The notes beneath the pieces are model-generated. The model ran no database searches. It saw nothing but the letters and a program-made list of their open reading frames with translations, and was not told the origin of the DNA. A stretch of DNA of 64,000 nucleotides from Vibrio owensii CAIM 1854 = LMG 25443 (GTDB taxonomy: Bacteria; Pseudomonadota; Gammaproteobacteria; Enterobacterales; Vibrionaceae), in assembly GCF_000817815.1 (NCBI RefSeq), contig NZ_JPRD01000028.1:62307-126306 (forward strand). Direction: 5' to 3'. This document shows, piece after piece, positions 35,013 through 43,851 of this stretch. Made by a program: the position numbers and the translations under genes. Positions within the stretch are counted from its first letter, which is position 1. Each line of letters begins with the position of its first letter.

Positions 35013-35486
35013 ATGAAGGCGAAAGGTTTTACCTTAATTGAGTTGGTCGTGGTCATTGTCATCTTAGGTATTTTATCTGTGACGGCAGCGCCTCGATTCT
35101 TGAATTTGCAAGATGATGCGAGAAACGCGGCAATTGCTGGGTTAAGAGGGGCGATGAATGGTGCGATGGGCATTGTTTACGGCAAAGCGGCGTTGATGGG
35201 TGTAGAACGCGCAAAAGAGGCTAATCTAGATACTGATGGCACAGGTACGCTTGATTTGGCTATCGCCTACGGATACCCAAAAGCGACCTTAAATGACCTA
35301 TCTATTGTGGTGCAAGGCTTGAGAGAAGACTGGGCACATAAAGAAATCCCTGGCAGCGCTTCAATTCATTTCGGCATTGCGGGTTATGACAAAACTTGTA
35401 TCAAGTACACGCAAGCCGGTGCGACTAGTGCAGCAACAGCCGTGGTTATCAAAGATCCGGCAGAGTGCAGTGGGTTAACAAAATGA
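35013..35486 (+). CDS. MshA-like type IV prepilin 1
   Basis: 157 residues. Class III leader MKAKG before FTLIELVVVIVILGILSV, with Glu5 of the mature protein, the mark of PilD-processed pilins. 'TAAPRFLNLQDDARNAAI' is the MshA/PilE-type helix. The C-terminal domain has a Cys pair (KTCIKYT and AECSG) near the end, as in the pilin D-loop. It has its own promoter and terminator. There is no assembly ATPase or platform gene in this window, so it must use the machinery of another locus, perhaps MSHA. Confidence 0.9.
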   Translation: MKAKGFTLIELVVVIVILGILSVTAAPRFLNLQDDARNAAIAGLRGAMNGAMGIVYGKAALMGVERAKEANLDTDGTGTLDLAIAYGYPKATLNDLSIVVQGLREDWAHKEIPGSASIHFGIAGYDKTCIKYTQAGATSAATAVVIKDPAECSGLTK

Positions 35487-35493
35487 TTCTTAG

Positions 35494-35518
35494 AGCCACT
35501 TTTTAAAGTGGCTTTTTT
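35494..35518 (+). terminator. Intrinsic terminator after prepilin 1
   Basis: Arms AGCCACTTT and AAAGTGGCT, 2-base loop (4 if opened), T6 run. Confidence 0.9.
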
Positions 35519-35620
35519 GTGCTCAAAAGTTGTGCGTATTCCCTCAAAAAGCTCCCCTAAAAGTCCCTTAAAACATACCGTTATGGTGACGATAAAAATT
35601 AATCATTAAAACGGGGGCTG

Positions 35621-35656
35621 GCGTTAACTTAGCGTTAACCATGAGAAATTTAAGAT
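35621..35656 (+). promoter_or_regulatory. Promoter with paired GCGTTAAC half-sites before the EAL-GGDEF gene
   Basis: GCGTTAAC (35621-35628) and GCGTTAAC (35632-35639), 11 bp period, then 11 bases to TAAGAT (35651-35656). Same arrangement as before prepilin 1. Confidence 0.7.
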
Positions 35657-35744
35657 ATGACTCATATCACACACTGTGCCTCTTAAAGCGTTGGCTTTGA
35701 GATGGAATTTAACCTTGTTAATGATTAACAGGAAGTAGAGGCGA

Positions 35745-37514
35745 GTGTCATTAAACGTGTTGGTCAGCGAACTACGTGAATACCAACTCAATAAAAACAC
35801 TTATAAAGGTCTCTTAATGTCAGATTTCAACTTGTTGTACCAACCAAAACTAAAAGATGGCGTGATCGTTGGTCTTGAAGCTTTGCTACGACCAGTCGAC
35901 GTTGAAAAAACACTACCTGAATTTTTCGCCGAAGTGAAAGACAACATGGCGCTTGATCTAGCTGTGATGAAGCGTTGTTTGGAAGACATCGCGAAGTTTG
36001 ACATTCAAATTCCGGTGTCCATCAACATCTACCCAACAAGTGTTTTGAATGATTACTTCGTCTTTAGTGCGATCAAGCAGCTCAAAGGAAAGAACGTTTC
36101 TTTAGAGTTGGTTGAGCATCAAGGTGTAGAGCTGAATGACGAATTTCTTAGTCATGTGGCGCTGCTAAAAGACAACGGCATCAAGCTGTCTATTGATGAT
36201 TTCGGTAAAGATTTCGCGAGAGCGGATTTGGCACTCACTATCGGTGCGGATGAAGTCAAATTTGACCGTTCGTTGGTTCATGACATTGAGAAAAACTACA
36301 GTAAATTTAAGCACCTGTCGTTTTTGTACTCAAAGATCAAAACGCTATGTACACACAAAGTTGTTTTTGAAGGTGTTGAGAACAAGCGTCAAAAAGAACT
36401 GATCGAACTGTTTGCCGAAAAGCCAACGATTCAAGGCTTCTACTTCTATCCAGCAATGCCGCTAGAGGAGATTGTTGAGCTAGATTGCTTTTCCAACCTT
36501 GAGCAAGAGGCACCCGTAGAAGCACTGCTGCGAATGAGCTTGGATTTAGATTACAAGCTTTATAACTTTCTGATTGAAAACAGTATTGAAGATGTACAGT
36601 GCGAAGAAGTGAATCGCTTTATTGAAGACCATGACATCTTGGGAGTCGTGCACAACGAAGACGTGAAAACGACTCTGAGCAACCTAAGAGACATCTATTT
36701 CAATAATACATCGATTATTGCGAATGGCGTTGTGTCGATGCTCGATTCAGCTGAGAAGCTGGTCATCATGAGAAACGAGCAAGGTGTGGTGATTTTTGAT
36801 AACGCGGCACACCGAGAGTTGGTCGGAACCAGTATCGTTGGTGTGAAACCGCAAGAGATCATCCACGAAAACGAAAGCTACCGTTTGTGCTTAGAGAAAG
36901 ATAAGAACTTGCTGCAAGACGAGCATCTTATGTTCCACAAAGATAAAGAGTTTTTCGAGGGCATTGAGTACGACACGATTCGCGAAAAGATGGTCTACAA
37001 CGGCAAGAAATTCATCATTGCAACTGTTTGTCCGTCGAATACTGGACTAATGGATGTAACCAAGGATGAGTTGACCAAGTGTTATACCCGTTCGTTCTTA
37101 AAGTACCACTTAGCGTCATACGATAATCGTATCGTGGCTTTTCTTGATATGAATGGCTTTAAAGCGATAAACGACAACTATGGACATCGCATTGGTGATA
37201 ATTGTTTGGTGGATTTCGCGTGTTTATTACGTTCATCGCTGCGCGAAAAAGATGTGGTGATTCGCTACGGTGGCGATGAATTTGTGATTGTCTTTGACTC
37301 TTCAGCATACGAAGACATTGAAAATCGATTGAACGCACTAAACGCGAAAATGGCGCGTTACTTTGCAGAAAAAGGTTTCGATTTGTCATTCGCGTACGGC
37401 TTATCAAAAGTCGTGAATCACGATATTGATGCTGCGATTGAGTTAGCTGACAAGAACATGTACTCGGCAAAACGACGCTTTAAGCGCCAATTAAGTGTGG
37501 ATTACGTTATCTAA
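35745..37514 (+). CDS. Cytoplasmic EAL-PAS-GGDEF protein
   Basis: A GTG start at 35745 with AGAGGCGA upstream; an ATG at codon 25 (MSDFNLLYQ) is a possible alternative. 589 residues, no membrane helix. EAL is first (LEALLR, SIDDFGKDFA, VKFDRSLV, FEGVEN, IQGFYFYPAMPLEEI), which looks catalytically complete except that DDFG lacks the usual TG. A middle PAS-like region follows (MLDSAEKLVIMRNEQGVVIF), and the GGDEF domain (RYGGDEFVIVF) is intact at the C-terminus. EAL before GGDEF is the reverse of the common order. It probably controls c-di-GMP tied to the surrounding pilin genes. Followed after 40 bases by prepilin 2. Confidence 0.9.
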   Translation: MSLNVLVSELREYQLNKNTYKGLLMSDFNLLYQPKLKDGVIVGLEALLRPVDVEKTLPEFFAEVKDNMALDLAVMKRCLEDIAKFDIQIPVSINIYPTSVLNDYFVFSAIKQLKGKNVSLELVEHQGVELNDEFLSHVALLKDNGIKLSIDDFGKDFARADLALTIGADEVKFDRSLVHDIEKNYSKFKHLSFLYSKIKTLCTHKVVFEGVENKRQKELIELFAEKPTIQGFYFYPAMPLEEIVELDCFSNLEQEAPVEALLRMSLDLDYKLYNFLIENSIEDVQCEEVNRFIEDHDILGVVHNEDVKTTLSNLRDIYFNNTSIIANGVVSMLDSAEKLVIMRNEQGVVIFDNAAHRELVGTSIVGVKPQEIIHENESYRLCLEKDKNLLQDEHLMFHKDKEFFEGIEYDTIREKMVYNGKKFIIATVCPSNTGLMDVTKDELTKCYTRSFLKYHLASYDNRIVAFLDMNGFKAINDNYGHRIGDNCLVDFACLLRSSLREKDVVIRYGGDEFVIVFDSSAYEDIENRLNALNAKMARYFAEKGFDLSFAYGLSKVVNHDIDAAIELADKNMYSAKRRFKRQLSVDYVI

Positions 37515-37554
37515 AACTTTCTAACAGGGATGTTGTAAATGTTAGGAGTTTTAA

Positions 37555-38097
37555 ATGAAAAACAAAGGTTTTACTCTCATTGAAATGATCGTGGTGATTG
37601 TGATTTTAGGTGTGTTAGCGGTGACAGCGGCTCCTAAGTTTATGGGATTACAATCCGACGCGAGAATCGCAACACTGCAAGCGACCAAAGGTGCTATTGA
37701 GTCCTCGTTTGCTATGTTTTCTGCCAAGTCAGAAGTACCGTCTACTGAGATTCAACCTTGTGATTACCACAAGCAAATGCGCTGTATGGTCATTGATGGT
37801 CAGCAAATTCGTTTAACCAATGCTGATAATTATCCATGGTTTGATGTCTTTCCGAATCAAGCGCTGTCACAGTTCAAAGCTTTGGTGAATGTTGACGTTT
37901 CTCCTCTTAACGATGATTTGCACGGTGAAGACAAACTCAACTTTGAAACGGATTACGACGGCGGCTTTTGGATCTTCCCACAGTTTTATGGCGATTGGAG
38001 TGAACTCGATACACTGCGTTGCCGAATCCACTACACGCCAGCAACGGCAAGTAGAACAGGGCACAGTATTACAACACTGGAAACTGAAGATTGTTAA
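37555..38097 (+). CDS. Type IV prepilin-like protein 2
   Basis: 180 residues. Leader MKNKG then FTLIEMIVVIVILGVLAVTAAPKF. Mature Glu5 is present. The globular part is long and has cysteines in 'QPCDYHKQMRCMV' and 'DTLRCRIHY' and the last residue pair 'EDC', consistent with disulfide-closed loops. It follows the EAL-GGDEF gene by 40 bases with TTAGGAG as ribosome site and precedes regulator 2 by 17 bases, so it is within an operon. Size and loop differ from prepilin 1; may be a minor pilin. Confidence 0.88.
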   Translation: MKNKGFTLIEMIVVIVILGVLAVTAAPKFMGLQSDARIATLQATKGAIESSFAMFSAKSEVPSTEIQPCDYHKQMRCMVIDGQQIRLTNADNYPWFDVFPNQALSQFKALVNVDVSPLNDDLHGEDKLNFETDYDGGFWIFPQFYGDWSELDTLRCRIHYTPATASRTGHSITTLETEDC

Positions 38098-38114
38098 TAA
38101 CGAGCGAAACGTAA

Positions 38115-38807
38115 ATGGAAGTCACGCACAAACATGTTCTGCTGGTGGACGACAATGTTGAACTAGCAAAAACCATTATGGAATATCTGGAGCTGCATGG
38201 TATTCACAGCGACCATGCAGCCAATGGGGTAATGGCATTACAGTTGGCACGATCGGATGAATACGATCTGGTGATATTGGATGTGAATTTACCTCATTTA
38301 TCCGGCATCAAAGTCTGTGAAACCCTTCGAGCTGATGGCATCGATTTACCCGTGCTGATGCTCACCGCAAGAAGTGAACTCAGCGACAAGCTTAAAGGGT
38401 TCAGTGCTGGCGCGGATGATTACATGGTAAAGCCCTTCGCGCTAGAAGAGTTAATGGCACGTGTTCTTGCGCTGTTGAAGCGAAGTAGCGGTACGCCAGA
38501 TCGCTTGGTAGTGGACGATTTAGTGTTGGATATCACGCAGAGGCAAGCTTATCGGGCGGGAATTGCTCTAACGTTATCGCCGACTTGCTACAATATTTTA
38601 AAAGTGATGATGAGCGCTAGTCCTTCACCGGTAAGTCGAAGTAAGATAATGCGATTGGTCTGGGGCGATGCGTCACCAGAGAGTAACAGCTTGAAAGTTC
38701 ACATGTTTAAGCTGCGTCAGGCGGTGGATAAGGGGCAAAACACCAAGCTTATTCATACGCTTCCTAACTTTGGCTATGTGCTCAAGTCCGAGTCGCGGCA
38801 TCAATAG
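38115..38807 (+). CDS. OmpR-family response regulator 2
   Basis: 230 residues. Receiver with DD (12-13), Asp56 (VILDVNLPH) and Lys (YMVKPFAL). The winged-helix C-terminal has 'LSPTCYNILKVMM', 'VWGDASPESNSLKVHMFKLRQAVDKG' and 'NFGYVLK'. It is closest to regulator 3 at 40.7 kb (LSPTGYRILEVLL, NSLKVHMFKLRHALDD). It is followed by its kinase 11 bases later. Targets probably include the promoters with paired half-sites. Confidence 0.9.
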   Translation: MEVTHKHVLLVDDNVELAKTIMEYLELHGIHSDHAANGVMALQLARSDEYDLVILDVNLPHLSGIKVCETLRADGIDLPVLMLTARSELSDKLKGFSAGADDYMVKPFALEELMARVLALLKRSSGTPDRLVVDDLVLDITQRQAYRAGIALTLSPTCYNILKVMMSASPSPVSRSKIMRLVWGDASPESNSLKVHMFKLRQAVDKGQNTKLIHTLPNFGYVLKSESRHQ

Positions 38808-38818
38808 GAAAATCATCA

Positions 38819-40090
38819 GTGAAGATCAAAGACAGTCTTAGAGTGTACGTCATCACCGTCTCTGCGGTGTTAGGGTTAATCCTTGCCGTTGTTGCGGGCT
38901 CTTATAGCACCTATAACCTCTATACTGGTATCGATCTTGTGACCAAAGGTGTCATGCTGGTGAAAGCGGAAACGGAAGAGCCGCAAGCAGGCAAACCCAT
39001 CATCAACCCGCCTTTTATCATCACGGCCAACTGGGATGATTTACCCTTGGCATTTCAACTCAAGTTTGTTGAAAAAGAACTCGCGGTAGGGAAGTTATTT
39101 AAAGCGACGGAGACTGAGTATCGCGCAGGAAGAAGCGCCAACCGCTTTATCTACCTGTTGATCAAAAGCGAAGTGGATGCTCAAACCAAATTTGTCGCAG
39201 TCAAAATCAACAAAAACGCCTTCGATGATTTCGCCGACACGCTAAATATCAACTTATTACCTCAGTTAGATTACATCGTTGTGTTTGTCACTGTACTGCT
39301 GATCTTCTTTTTGGTTGGGGTATTTACCATCATCAAGAGAATCACCAAACCGGTTGAAGAGCTGAAAAACTGGGCAATCAATATTCGAGAGAAAGACGAT
39401 TTATCCAAGGTTCCCGACTTTAAGTTTTCTGAGCTCAACATGATGGCACGAGTTATTAACTCCTCGGTGTCGGCGGTACGAAAAAGTGTTCGTAAAGAGC
39501 AAGATTTCATTCGTTATGCCAGCCATGAGTTAAGAACACCAATTGCGGTTATTCGTTCTAATTCGGAACTGATGAAAAAGATGATCGCCAGTGATATGCC
39601 TAAAGAGCGTTTACTGAAGAATCTACAACGAATCGAAAACAACAGTTTAGCCATGTCCGATTTGTGTGACAGTTTGTTATGGCTCAACCACGAAAAGTCG
39701 ACAGAACTCAGAGAGACAATGACCAGTTTGGGTGTATTAACCGAACAGGTCGTGAACGAGCAACGATACTTATTATCTGGAAAGAAGGTAGAGGTTGAAA
39801 CCTCGGTCGATAGCTTTGAATGTTTGCACTTAGAAGGAATGTGCAAAATCGTGATTACCAATCTTGTGCGCAATGCATTTCAGCACACCAATGAAGGTGA
39901 GGTCATCATTAAGCAGCAAGGACTAGAAGTACAAGTGATCAATCGAGATAAACAAAAAGACCTGACTCACGAAACGACTGGGTTTGGTTTGGGTTTGTTG
40001 ATCATCAAGAAAATCTGCGACAAGTATTACTGGCAGTATGAAGAACAAGCGCTGGAAGATGGTCGCGCAGTGAAAGTGACGTTTGTTTAA
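38819..40090 (+). CDS. Sensor histidine kinase 2
   Basis: 423 residues from a GTG start. TM1 at about 9-30 (VITVSAVLGLILAVVAGSYS), a periplasmic region of ~125 residues, TM2 (YIVVFVTVLLIFFLVGVFTI), HAMP-like 'ITKPVEELKNW', H-box 'FIRYASHELRTPIAV', N-box 'ITNLVRNAFQHTN', G-box 'TGFGLGLLIIKKI'. Like kinase 1 at 3.5 kb it has a compact catalytic domain lacking a clear DxGxG box, and both share 'FxxxASHELRTP'. Part of the pilin-linked operon. Confidence 0.9.
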   Translation: MKIKDSLRVYVITVSAVLGLILAVVAGSYSTYNLYTGIDLVTKGVMLVKAETEEPQAGKPIINPPFIITANWDDLPLAFQLKFVEKELAVGKLFKATETEYRAGRSANRFIYLLIKSEVDAQTKFVAVKINKNAFDDFADTLNINLLPQLDYIVVFVTVLLIFFLVGVFTIIKRITKPVEELKNWAINIREKDDLSKVPDFKFSELNMMARVINSSVSAVRKSVRKEQDFIRYASHELRTPIAVIRSNSELMKKMIASDMPKERLLKNLQRIENNSLAMSDLCDSLLWLNHEKSTELRETMTSLGVLTEQVVNEQRYLLSGKKVEVETSVDSFECLHLEGMCKIVITNLVRNAFQHTNEGEVIIKQQGLEVQVINRDKQKDLTHETTGFGLGLLIIKKICDKYYWQYEEQALEDGRAVKVTFV

Positions 40091-40105
40091 AGGGCAATTC
40101 TTAGC

Positions 40106-40636
40106 ATGAAAACAAGTGTAGGCATGAAGAACAAAGGCTTTACATTGATTGAACTCGTTATCGCTATCGTGATTTTGGGTATTCTCGCCGTGGTTGCTGC
40201 GCCGAGATTCCTGAACCTGCAAAAGGATTCAAAGGTTGCGGTTATGGAGACGGTTGAGGGAGCAATGCGAGCAGGTCTAGAAATGGTGCATACGCGTGCC
40301 ATTGTCGAAGGTTTGGATCAAGGTGAGCAAGAGATCGTCATCAATGGTGTTGTGGTTCCGCTCAGAGATGGTTACCCACGCGTAGACGGTAATGATTCAT
40401 TCGATGACATGAACAAACAAGTCTTAGCTCGGCTCAATATTGATGCGGTGTCTTTAACTACGGTTCAAAAAGATCCCAATGCTGCTGATCTGTTTACTGA
40501 CAAAAGCACGCCAAACAACCAAATCTATATTTTCTTCACTTCTGATTTGGATAAGAAAAGCGTCAACTTCCAATGCCAAGTGATGTACCAAAACATCACC
40601 ACTCCAGAAGTAAGATTACTAACTGACGCTTGCTAA
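40106..40636 (+). CDS. MshA-like type IV prepilin 3
   Basis: 176 residues from 40106. A second ATG at 40124 (MKNKG-FTLIELVIAIVILG) gives the usual short leader and could be the true start; a better ribosome site for either is not evident. Mature Glu5 is present; 'LAVVAAPRFLNLQKDSKV' matches prepilin 1 strongly. Cys residues (FQCQVMYQ and the terminal LTDAC) may form the disulfide loop. It ends 14 bases before the converging regulator 3 stop codon. Confidence 0.88.
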   Translation: MKTSVGMKNKGFTLIELVIAIVILGILAVVAAPRFLNLQKDSKVAVMETVEGAMRAGLEMVHTRAIVEGLDQGEQEIVINGVVVPLRDGYPRVDGNDSFDDMNKQVLARLNIDAVSLTTVQKDPNAADLFTDKSTPNNQIYIFFTSDLDKKSVNFQCQVMYQNITTPEVRLLTDAC

Positions 40637-40650
40637 ATATCGTTGAGGGG

Positions 40651-41328
40651 TTACTTCAAGACAAACCCAAAGTTTTTGATGGTTTGGAGTAGCTTCTCTT
40701 CGTAATTATCATCAAGTGCGTGCCTTAATTTGAACATGTGCACTTTTAAGCTGTTGGTGTCTGGTTGTTCATCTCCCCATACCTTCTGGATTAAGTCTTC
40801 ACGACTGATGGGGTTTGGAGTGGCGCGCAGCAAGACTTCTAGAATGCGATAGCCAGTAGGAGAGAGTTTGAGTTCATCGCTACCACGCATGACATGGCGC
40901 TCTTTCACGTTCATTTTTAAGTCTTTCAACTGCAGAAGGTTCACTTCGCCACTGCGTCGTCGAGAGAGCACTTTGACGCGCATTAACAGCTCTTCAAAGG
41001 CAAACGGTTTGGTGAGATAGTCATCAGCACCAGCTTCAAAGCCAACGATTTTGTCATCTAGTGTGTCCCGCGCAGTAAGCATAATAATAGGGACATCACT
41101 GCCTTGTTCCCGTAATTTCTTACACACCTCTATGCCGGACATGCGTGGCAAATTCAAATCCAATATCACGACATCGTGGTGCGTCTTGGCTATTAACTCT
41201 AAAGCGGCCACGCCGTTCGAGACATGATCACAGCTAATGTCTTCAAGCTCAAAGTGTTCGACAGTGGTTTCTGCCAGTTCCAAGTTGTCTTCGACCAAAA
41301 GCAATTGAAGTGTATTTGAGCGCGTCAC
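40651..41328 (-). CDS. OmpR-family response regulator 3 (no adjacent kinase)
   Basis: 225 residues. Receiver with ED (13-14), Asp57 (VILDLNLPR), Lys (YLTKPFAFEEL). Winged helix with 'LSPTGYRILEVLL', 'VWGDEQPDTNSLKVHMFKLRHALDD', and ending NFGFVLK. Closely related to regulator 2. It faces the pilin operon and lacks its own kinase here; the small HAMP-like membrane protein on its other side is divergent. Phosphorylation by kinase 2 is possible. Confidence 0.9.
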   Translation of the reverse strand: MTRSNTLQLLLVEDNLELAETTVEHFELEDISCDHVSNGVAALELIAKTHHDVVILDLNLPRMSGIEVCKKLREQGSDVPIIMLTARDTLDDKIVGFEAGADDYLTKPFAFEELLMRVKVLSRRRSGEVNLLQLKDLKMNVKERHVMRGSDELKLSPTGYRILEVLLRATPNPISREDLIQKVWGDEQPDTNSLKVHMFKLRHALDDNYEEKLLQTIKNFGFVLK

Positions 41329-41432
41329 ATTTTTCTCCAGCAGAATGCGGTAAGCGAAGTATAGATTATTAAGCCAGAATCGCAGAAAAACAAATACTTA
41401 AATAGAAACTTTAGGTCACGATAACGGTCACT

Positions 41433-41465
41433 TTAACCAGTTGATAACCCACGAAATGCTAATTT
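41433..41465 (+). promoter_or_regulatory. Weaker copy of the paired half-site promoter
   Basis: TTTAAC-type half-sites: TTAAC at 41433-41437 and ATAAC at 41444-41448 (11 bp apart), then 11 bases and TAATTT (41460-41465). It matches the pattern at the other three sites in spacing but only partly in sequence. Confidence 0.4.
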
Positions 41466-41494
41466 AGCAACCAATTGAATGAATGGAGTTTGCG

Positions 41495-41839
41495 ATGAGG
41501 CGCTCTACTAACTTTAAGGTGGCATTGTTGGCAACGTGCAATATGCTTTTTTGGGCATCGATTGCTGTGTCTACGGTTGCGCTATCAAGGCCGAACATTT
41601 CGATAGAAGTTCTTATCTCACAGCTTTTTATTGCAGGAGTCTTTACGTGGGCAACGATCTATTGGTTGGTTCATAATTGTGTGAAACCCATTACGTGCAT
41701 TACCAATGATATCGAGCGTATGAATCAGACTGGAAGCGTTGTACCTATCGCCAATATTTATGGGGAAGAATATGAGGCATTGCTTGTGGCGGTGAACAAA
41801 GCGATGAGATTGGCACAGGGTGAGAAACAAGAGCGCTAA
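41495..41839 (+). CDS. Small membrane protein with HAMP-like tail
   Basis: The start at 41495 (MRRSTNF) has GGAG 7 bases upstream; the ATG at 41483 overlaps it. 114 residues. Two membrane helices (VALLATCNMLFWASIAVSTVAL and VLISQLFIAGVFTWATIYWL, the latter followed by VHNC) and a HAMP-like end (VKPITCITNDIERMNQTG ... LLVAVNKAMRLA). It looks like the membrane and HAMP parts of a kinase without sensor or catalytic domains. Divergent from regulator 3; could be a modulator. Not a recognised family. Confidence 0.7.
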   Translation: MRRSTNFKVALLATCNMLFWASIAVSTVALSRPNISIEVLISQLFIAGVFTWATIYWLVHNCVKPITCITNDIERMNQTGSVVPIANIYGEEYEALLVAVNKAMRLAQGEKQER

Positions 41840-41910
41840 GTGACCATAATCAAACAAATTCTGGTGCTATGCTTTAACGATGACATAAGAAAGGTAAGGG
41901 GCCATTAAAC

Positions 41911-42471
41911 ATGTCGAAAATCGAAATCAAATTGGAGCGTCCACGCGTCGAATTGCTGTTTGCCAAATATAAAGATCAAATCGGAGATGACTTTCCGGGC
42001 TATCGTAATCATGTTTATCGAACCATCACTTATGCGATGCATTTCCTCGGTAATGATGAGCAATACGAGCAGTTAGTTGAAACGGCATTTGTTTATCACG
42101 ACATTGGCTTGTGGACTGACCATGAATTGGCTTATCTCGAACCTTCTGAAGCTGTGGCGCTGGCAGATAATGAACACTTTGAGTGGGGGTTAGATCCTGA
42201 TGCTTTACGCGGTGCGATTCATTGGCACCATAAGATTTCGCCGTATAAAGGCCCGCACCAGAAAGTCATCGAAGCATGCCGAAAAGCAGACTGGATTGAT
42301 GCTACCAAAGGCAGCGTTCGTAAGGGGTTGAGTAAAGAAGTCATTGCAGAAGTGGAAGCGGCATTTCCAAACTTAGGATTTCATGACACCTTGTTACGCC
42401 TTGCAAAAGACTATGGCGGTTCAACGCTCGTAGGCGGCGTTAAAGTGACGCTAGGTATCGTTAAGTGGTAA
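41911..42471 (+). CDS. HD-domain phosphohydrolase
   Basis: 186 residues. The HD pair is in 'FVYHDIGLW', with an upstream His in 'YRNHVYRTI' and downstream 'HWHHKISPY' and 'KADWID', the metal-ligand pattern of HD-superfamily hydrolases. Cytoplasmic, stand-alone. Substrate unknown; nucleotide monophosphate or diphosphate is typical for such short proteins. A terminator follows. Confidence 0.85.
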   Translation: MSKIEIKLERPRVELLFAKYKDQIGDDFPGYRNHVYRTITYAMHFLGNDEQYEQLVETAFVYHDIGLWTDHELAYLEPSEAVALADNEHFEWGLDPDALRGAIHWHHKISPYKGPHQKVIEACRKADWIDATKGSVRKGLSKEVIAEVEAAFPNLGFHDTLLRLAKDYGGSTLVGGVKVTLGIVKW

Positions 42472-42553
42472 TTCGTCTTCTGCCTTAACCGTGAACAAAT
42501 ATAAGTGCGAAAATGTAGATAACCACAAAAAACAGGAACAACCACGAAAGCAA

Positions 42554-42592
42554 AAATGCCGAGGTGATGCAGTTCACTTCGGCATTTGTTTT
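42554..42592. terminator. Bidirectional terminator between HD and OYE genes
   Basis: A 14-bp stem with one G-U (AAATGCCGAGGTGA and TCACTTCGGCATTT) and 6-base loop, with A/T on both sides. Confidence 0.9.
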
Positions 42593-42605
42593 TGGAATAG
42601 GGAGG

Positions 42606-43607
42606 TTATGCGCTGACTTCTTGCTGCATGATTTGTTGATTGAAAGCGAGAGGGTCTTTCAAGATGGCACGCCCAACAGCTGCCAAATCGAGCCAACCGT
42701 TGTTTACGGCTTGGTCGATGTACTCTGCGCTTTCAATTCCACCAACACCGATGATAGGAACACCCAAGTCCGCTTGCTTGAGGAAGGTGGACTCCGATAC
42801 CAGATAGCCTTCGCCGCGGCGATCTTTAGGACGATTCCATCCACCAATACCAGATGACACATCAATGATGTCTATGCCTGCTTTAATCAGCAATTGGCAC
42901 ACTTCTACCATGTCTTCTTGGGTTAATCCTTCTGGGTAAAGGTCTTGACCGGGGATGCGCACCATCACACCAATGTTGCTATTGGCCTGGATTGCTTCGA
43001 TGATTTCGACCACCAAACGAGTGCGGTTTTCTAATGAGCCACCGTATTGATCATCACGTTTGTTTGTTACTGGAGAAAGAACTTGGTTCAAGCCATACCC
43101 GTGGGCACAGTGCAGTTCGACAAAATCAAACCCAGCCTTGTCGGCACGAAGCGCAGCATCGATAAAGTTCTGACGCCAAATAAGCATGTCTTCCAACGTC
43201 ATTGCTTTTGGTTGTGGTAACACGCGATCGTAAGCGGGAACGGTTATGCCGGAAGGTCCCATTAAATCTGGGCATACCTCTAACTGTGCTTTACCGCCGC
43301 AATGGGTGATTTGAAAGCCTGCTTTTGCACCGCGAGCATGAATGACTTTTGCGATCGATTGCATTCCCTTGATGCAGTCATCGCTGTGTGCACCTAACTG
43401 GTTCGGTTCACTTCGGCCAGTAAAATCCACAAAGCTGTATTCCACCATCACAAGACCTGCACCCGATTGCGCTAGTTTGTCATAGTGTTGAATGGTGGTT
43501 TGGGTGGCAATGCCATCGGTTGTCGCGGTTTGAGAGGCCATCGGTGGCACAACCAAACGGTTGTTGAGTTGGTGTTTCGCGACGTTCAATGGAGTAAAGC
43601 GAGTCAT
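42606..43607 (-). CDS. NADH:flavin oxidoreductase, Old Yellow Enzyme family
   Basis: 333 residues, a TIM-barrel FMN enzyme. Motifs: 'NRLVVPPMASQTATTDG' at the start, 'GFQITHCGGKA', 'FDFVELHCAHGYGLNQVLSP' (the HxxHGY-type catalytic segment), 'NKRDDQYGGSLENRTRL', and the FMN phosphate site 'PIIGVGGIESAE ... AVGRAIL'. It belongs to the YqjM-like/NADH-oxidase group. It probably reduces activated alkenes or quinones. Stand-alone. Confidence 0.92.
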   Translation of the reverse strand: MTRFTPLNVAKHQLNNRLVVPPMASQTATTDGIATQTTIQHYDKLAQSGAGLVMVEYSFVDFTGRSEPNQLGAHSDDCIKGMQSIAKVIHARGAKAGFQITHCGGKAQLEVCPDLMGPSGITVPAYDRVLPQPKAMTLEDMLIWRQNFIDAALRADKAGFDFVELHCAHGYGLNQVLSPVTNKRDDQYGGSLENRTRLVVEIIEAIQANSNIGVMVRIPGQDLYPEGLTQEDMVEVCQLLIKAGIDIIDVSSGIGGWNRPKDRRGEGYLVSESTFLKQADLGVPIIGVGGIESAEYIDQAVNNGWLDLAAVGRAILKDPLAFNQQIMQQEVSA

Positions 43608-43851
43608 ACGATCCCTCGTGTTATCGAAATAAGAGCAAACATTCTATGTCACTTTGCCAAGAATATGAGTGCGAATCTTCTGTTTCAATCCGAATACTTC
43701 GAATTTCTATCTTACATTTTCATAAATTACGCTAATTTAATTTTACTCATTACCGATCTTCGCTGAACTGAAGCATCACGTTTTTGTGCGTCAACAAAAA
43801 GCACGATGACAGAAGAAAGAACACCGGAACCCGATAAAAGAAGAGGTGTGT

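Noticed and set aside
41414..41431. GGTCAC direct repeats before the HAMP-like gene
   Set aside because: Spacing is 12 bp and sequence unlike the other half-sites; the overlapping TTAAC/ATAAC pair fits better.
43485..43766. 93-codon + strand ORF over the OYE start
   Set aside because: Antisense to a clear gene; composition is not protein-like.
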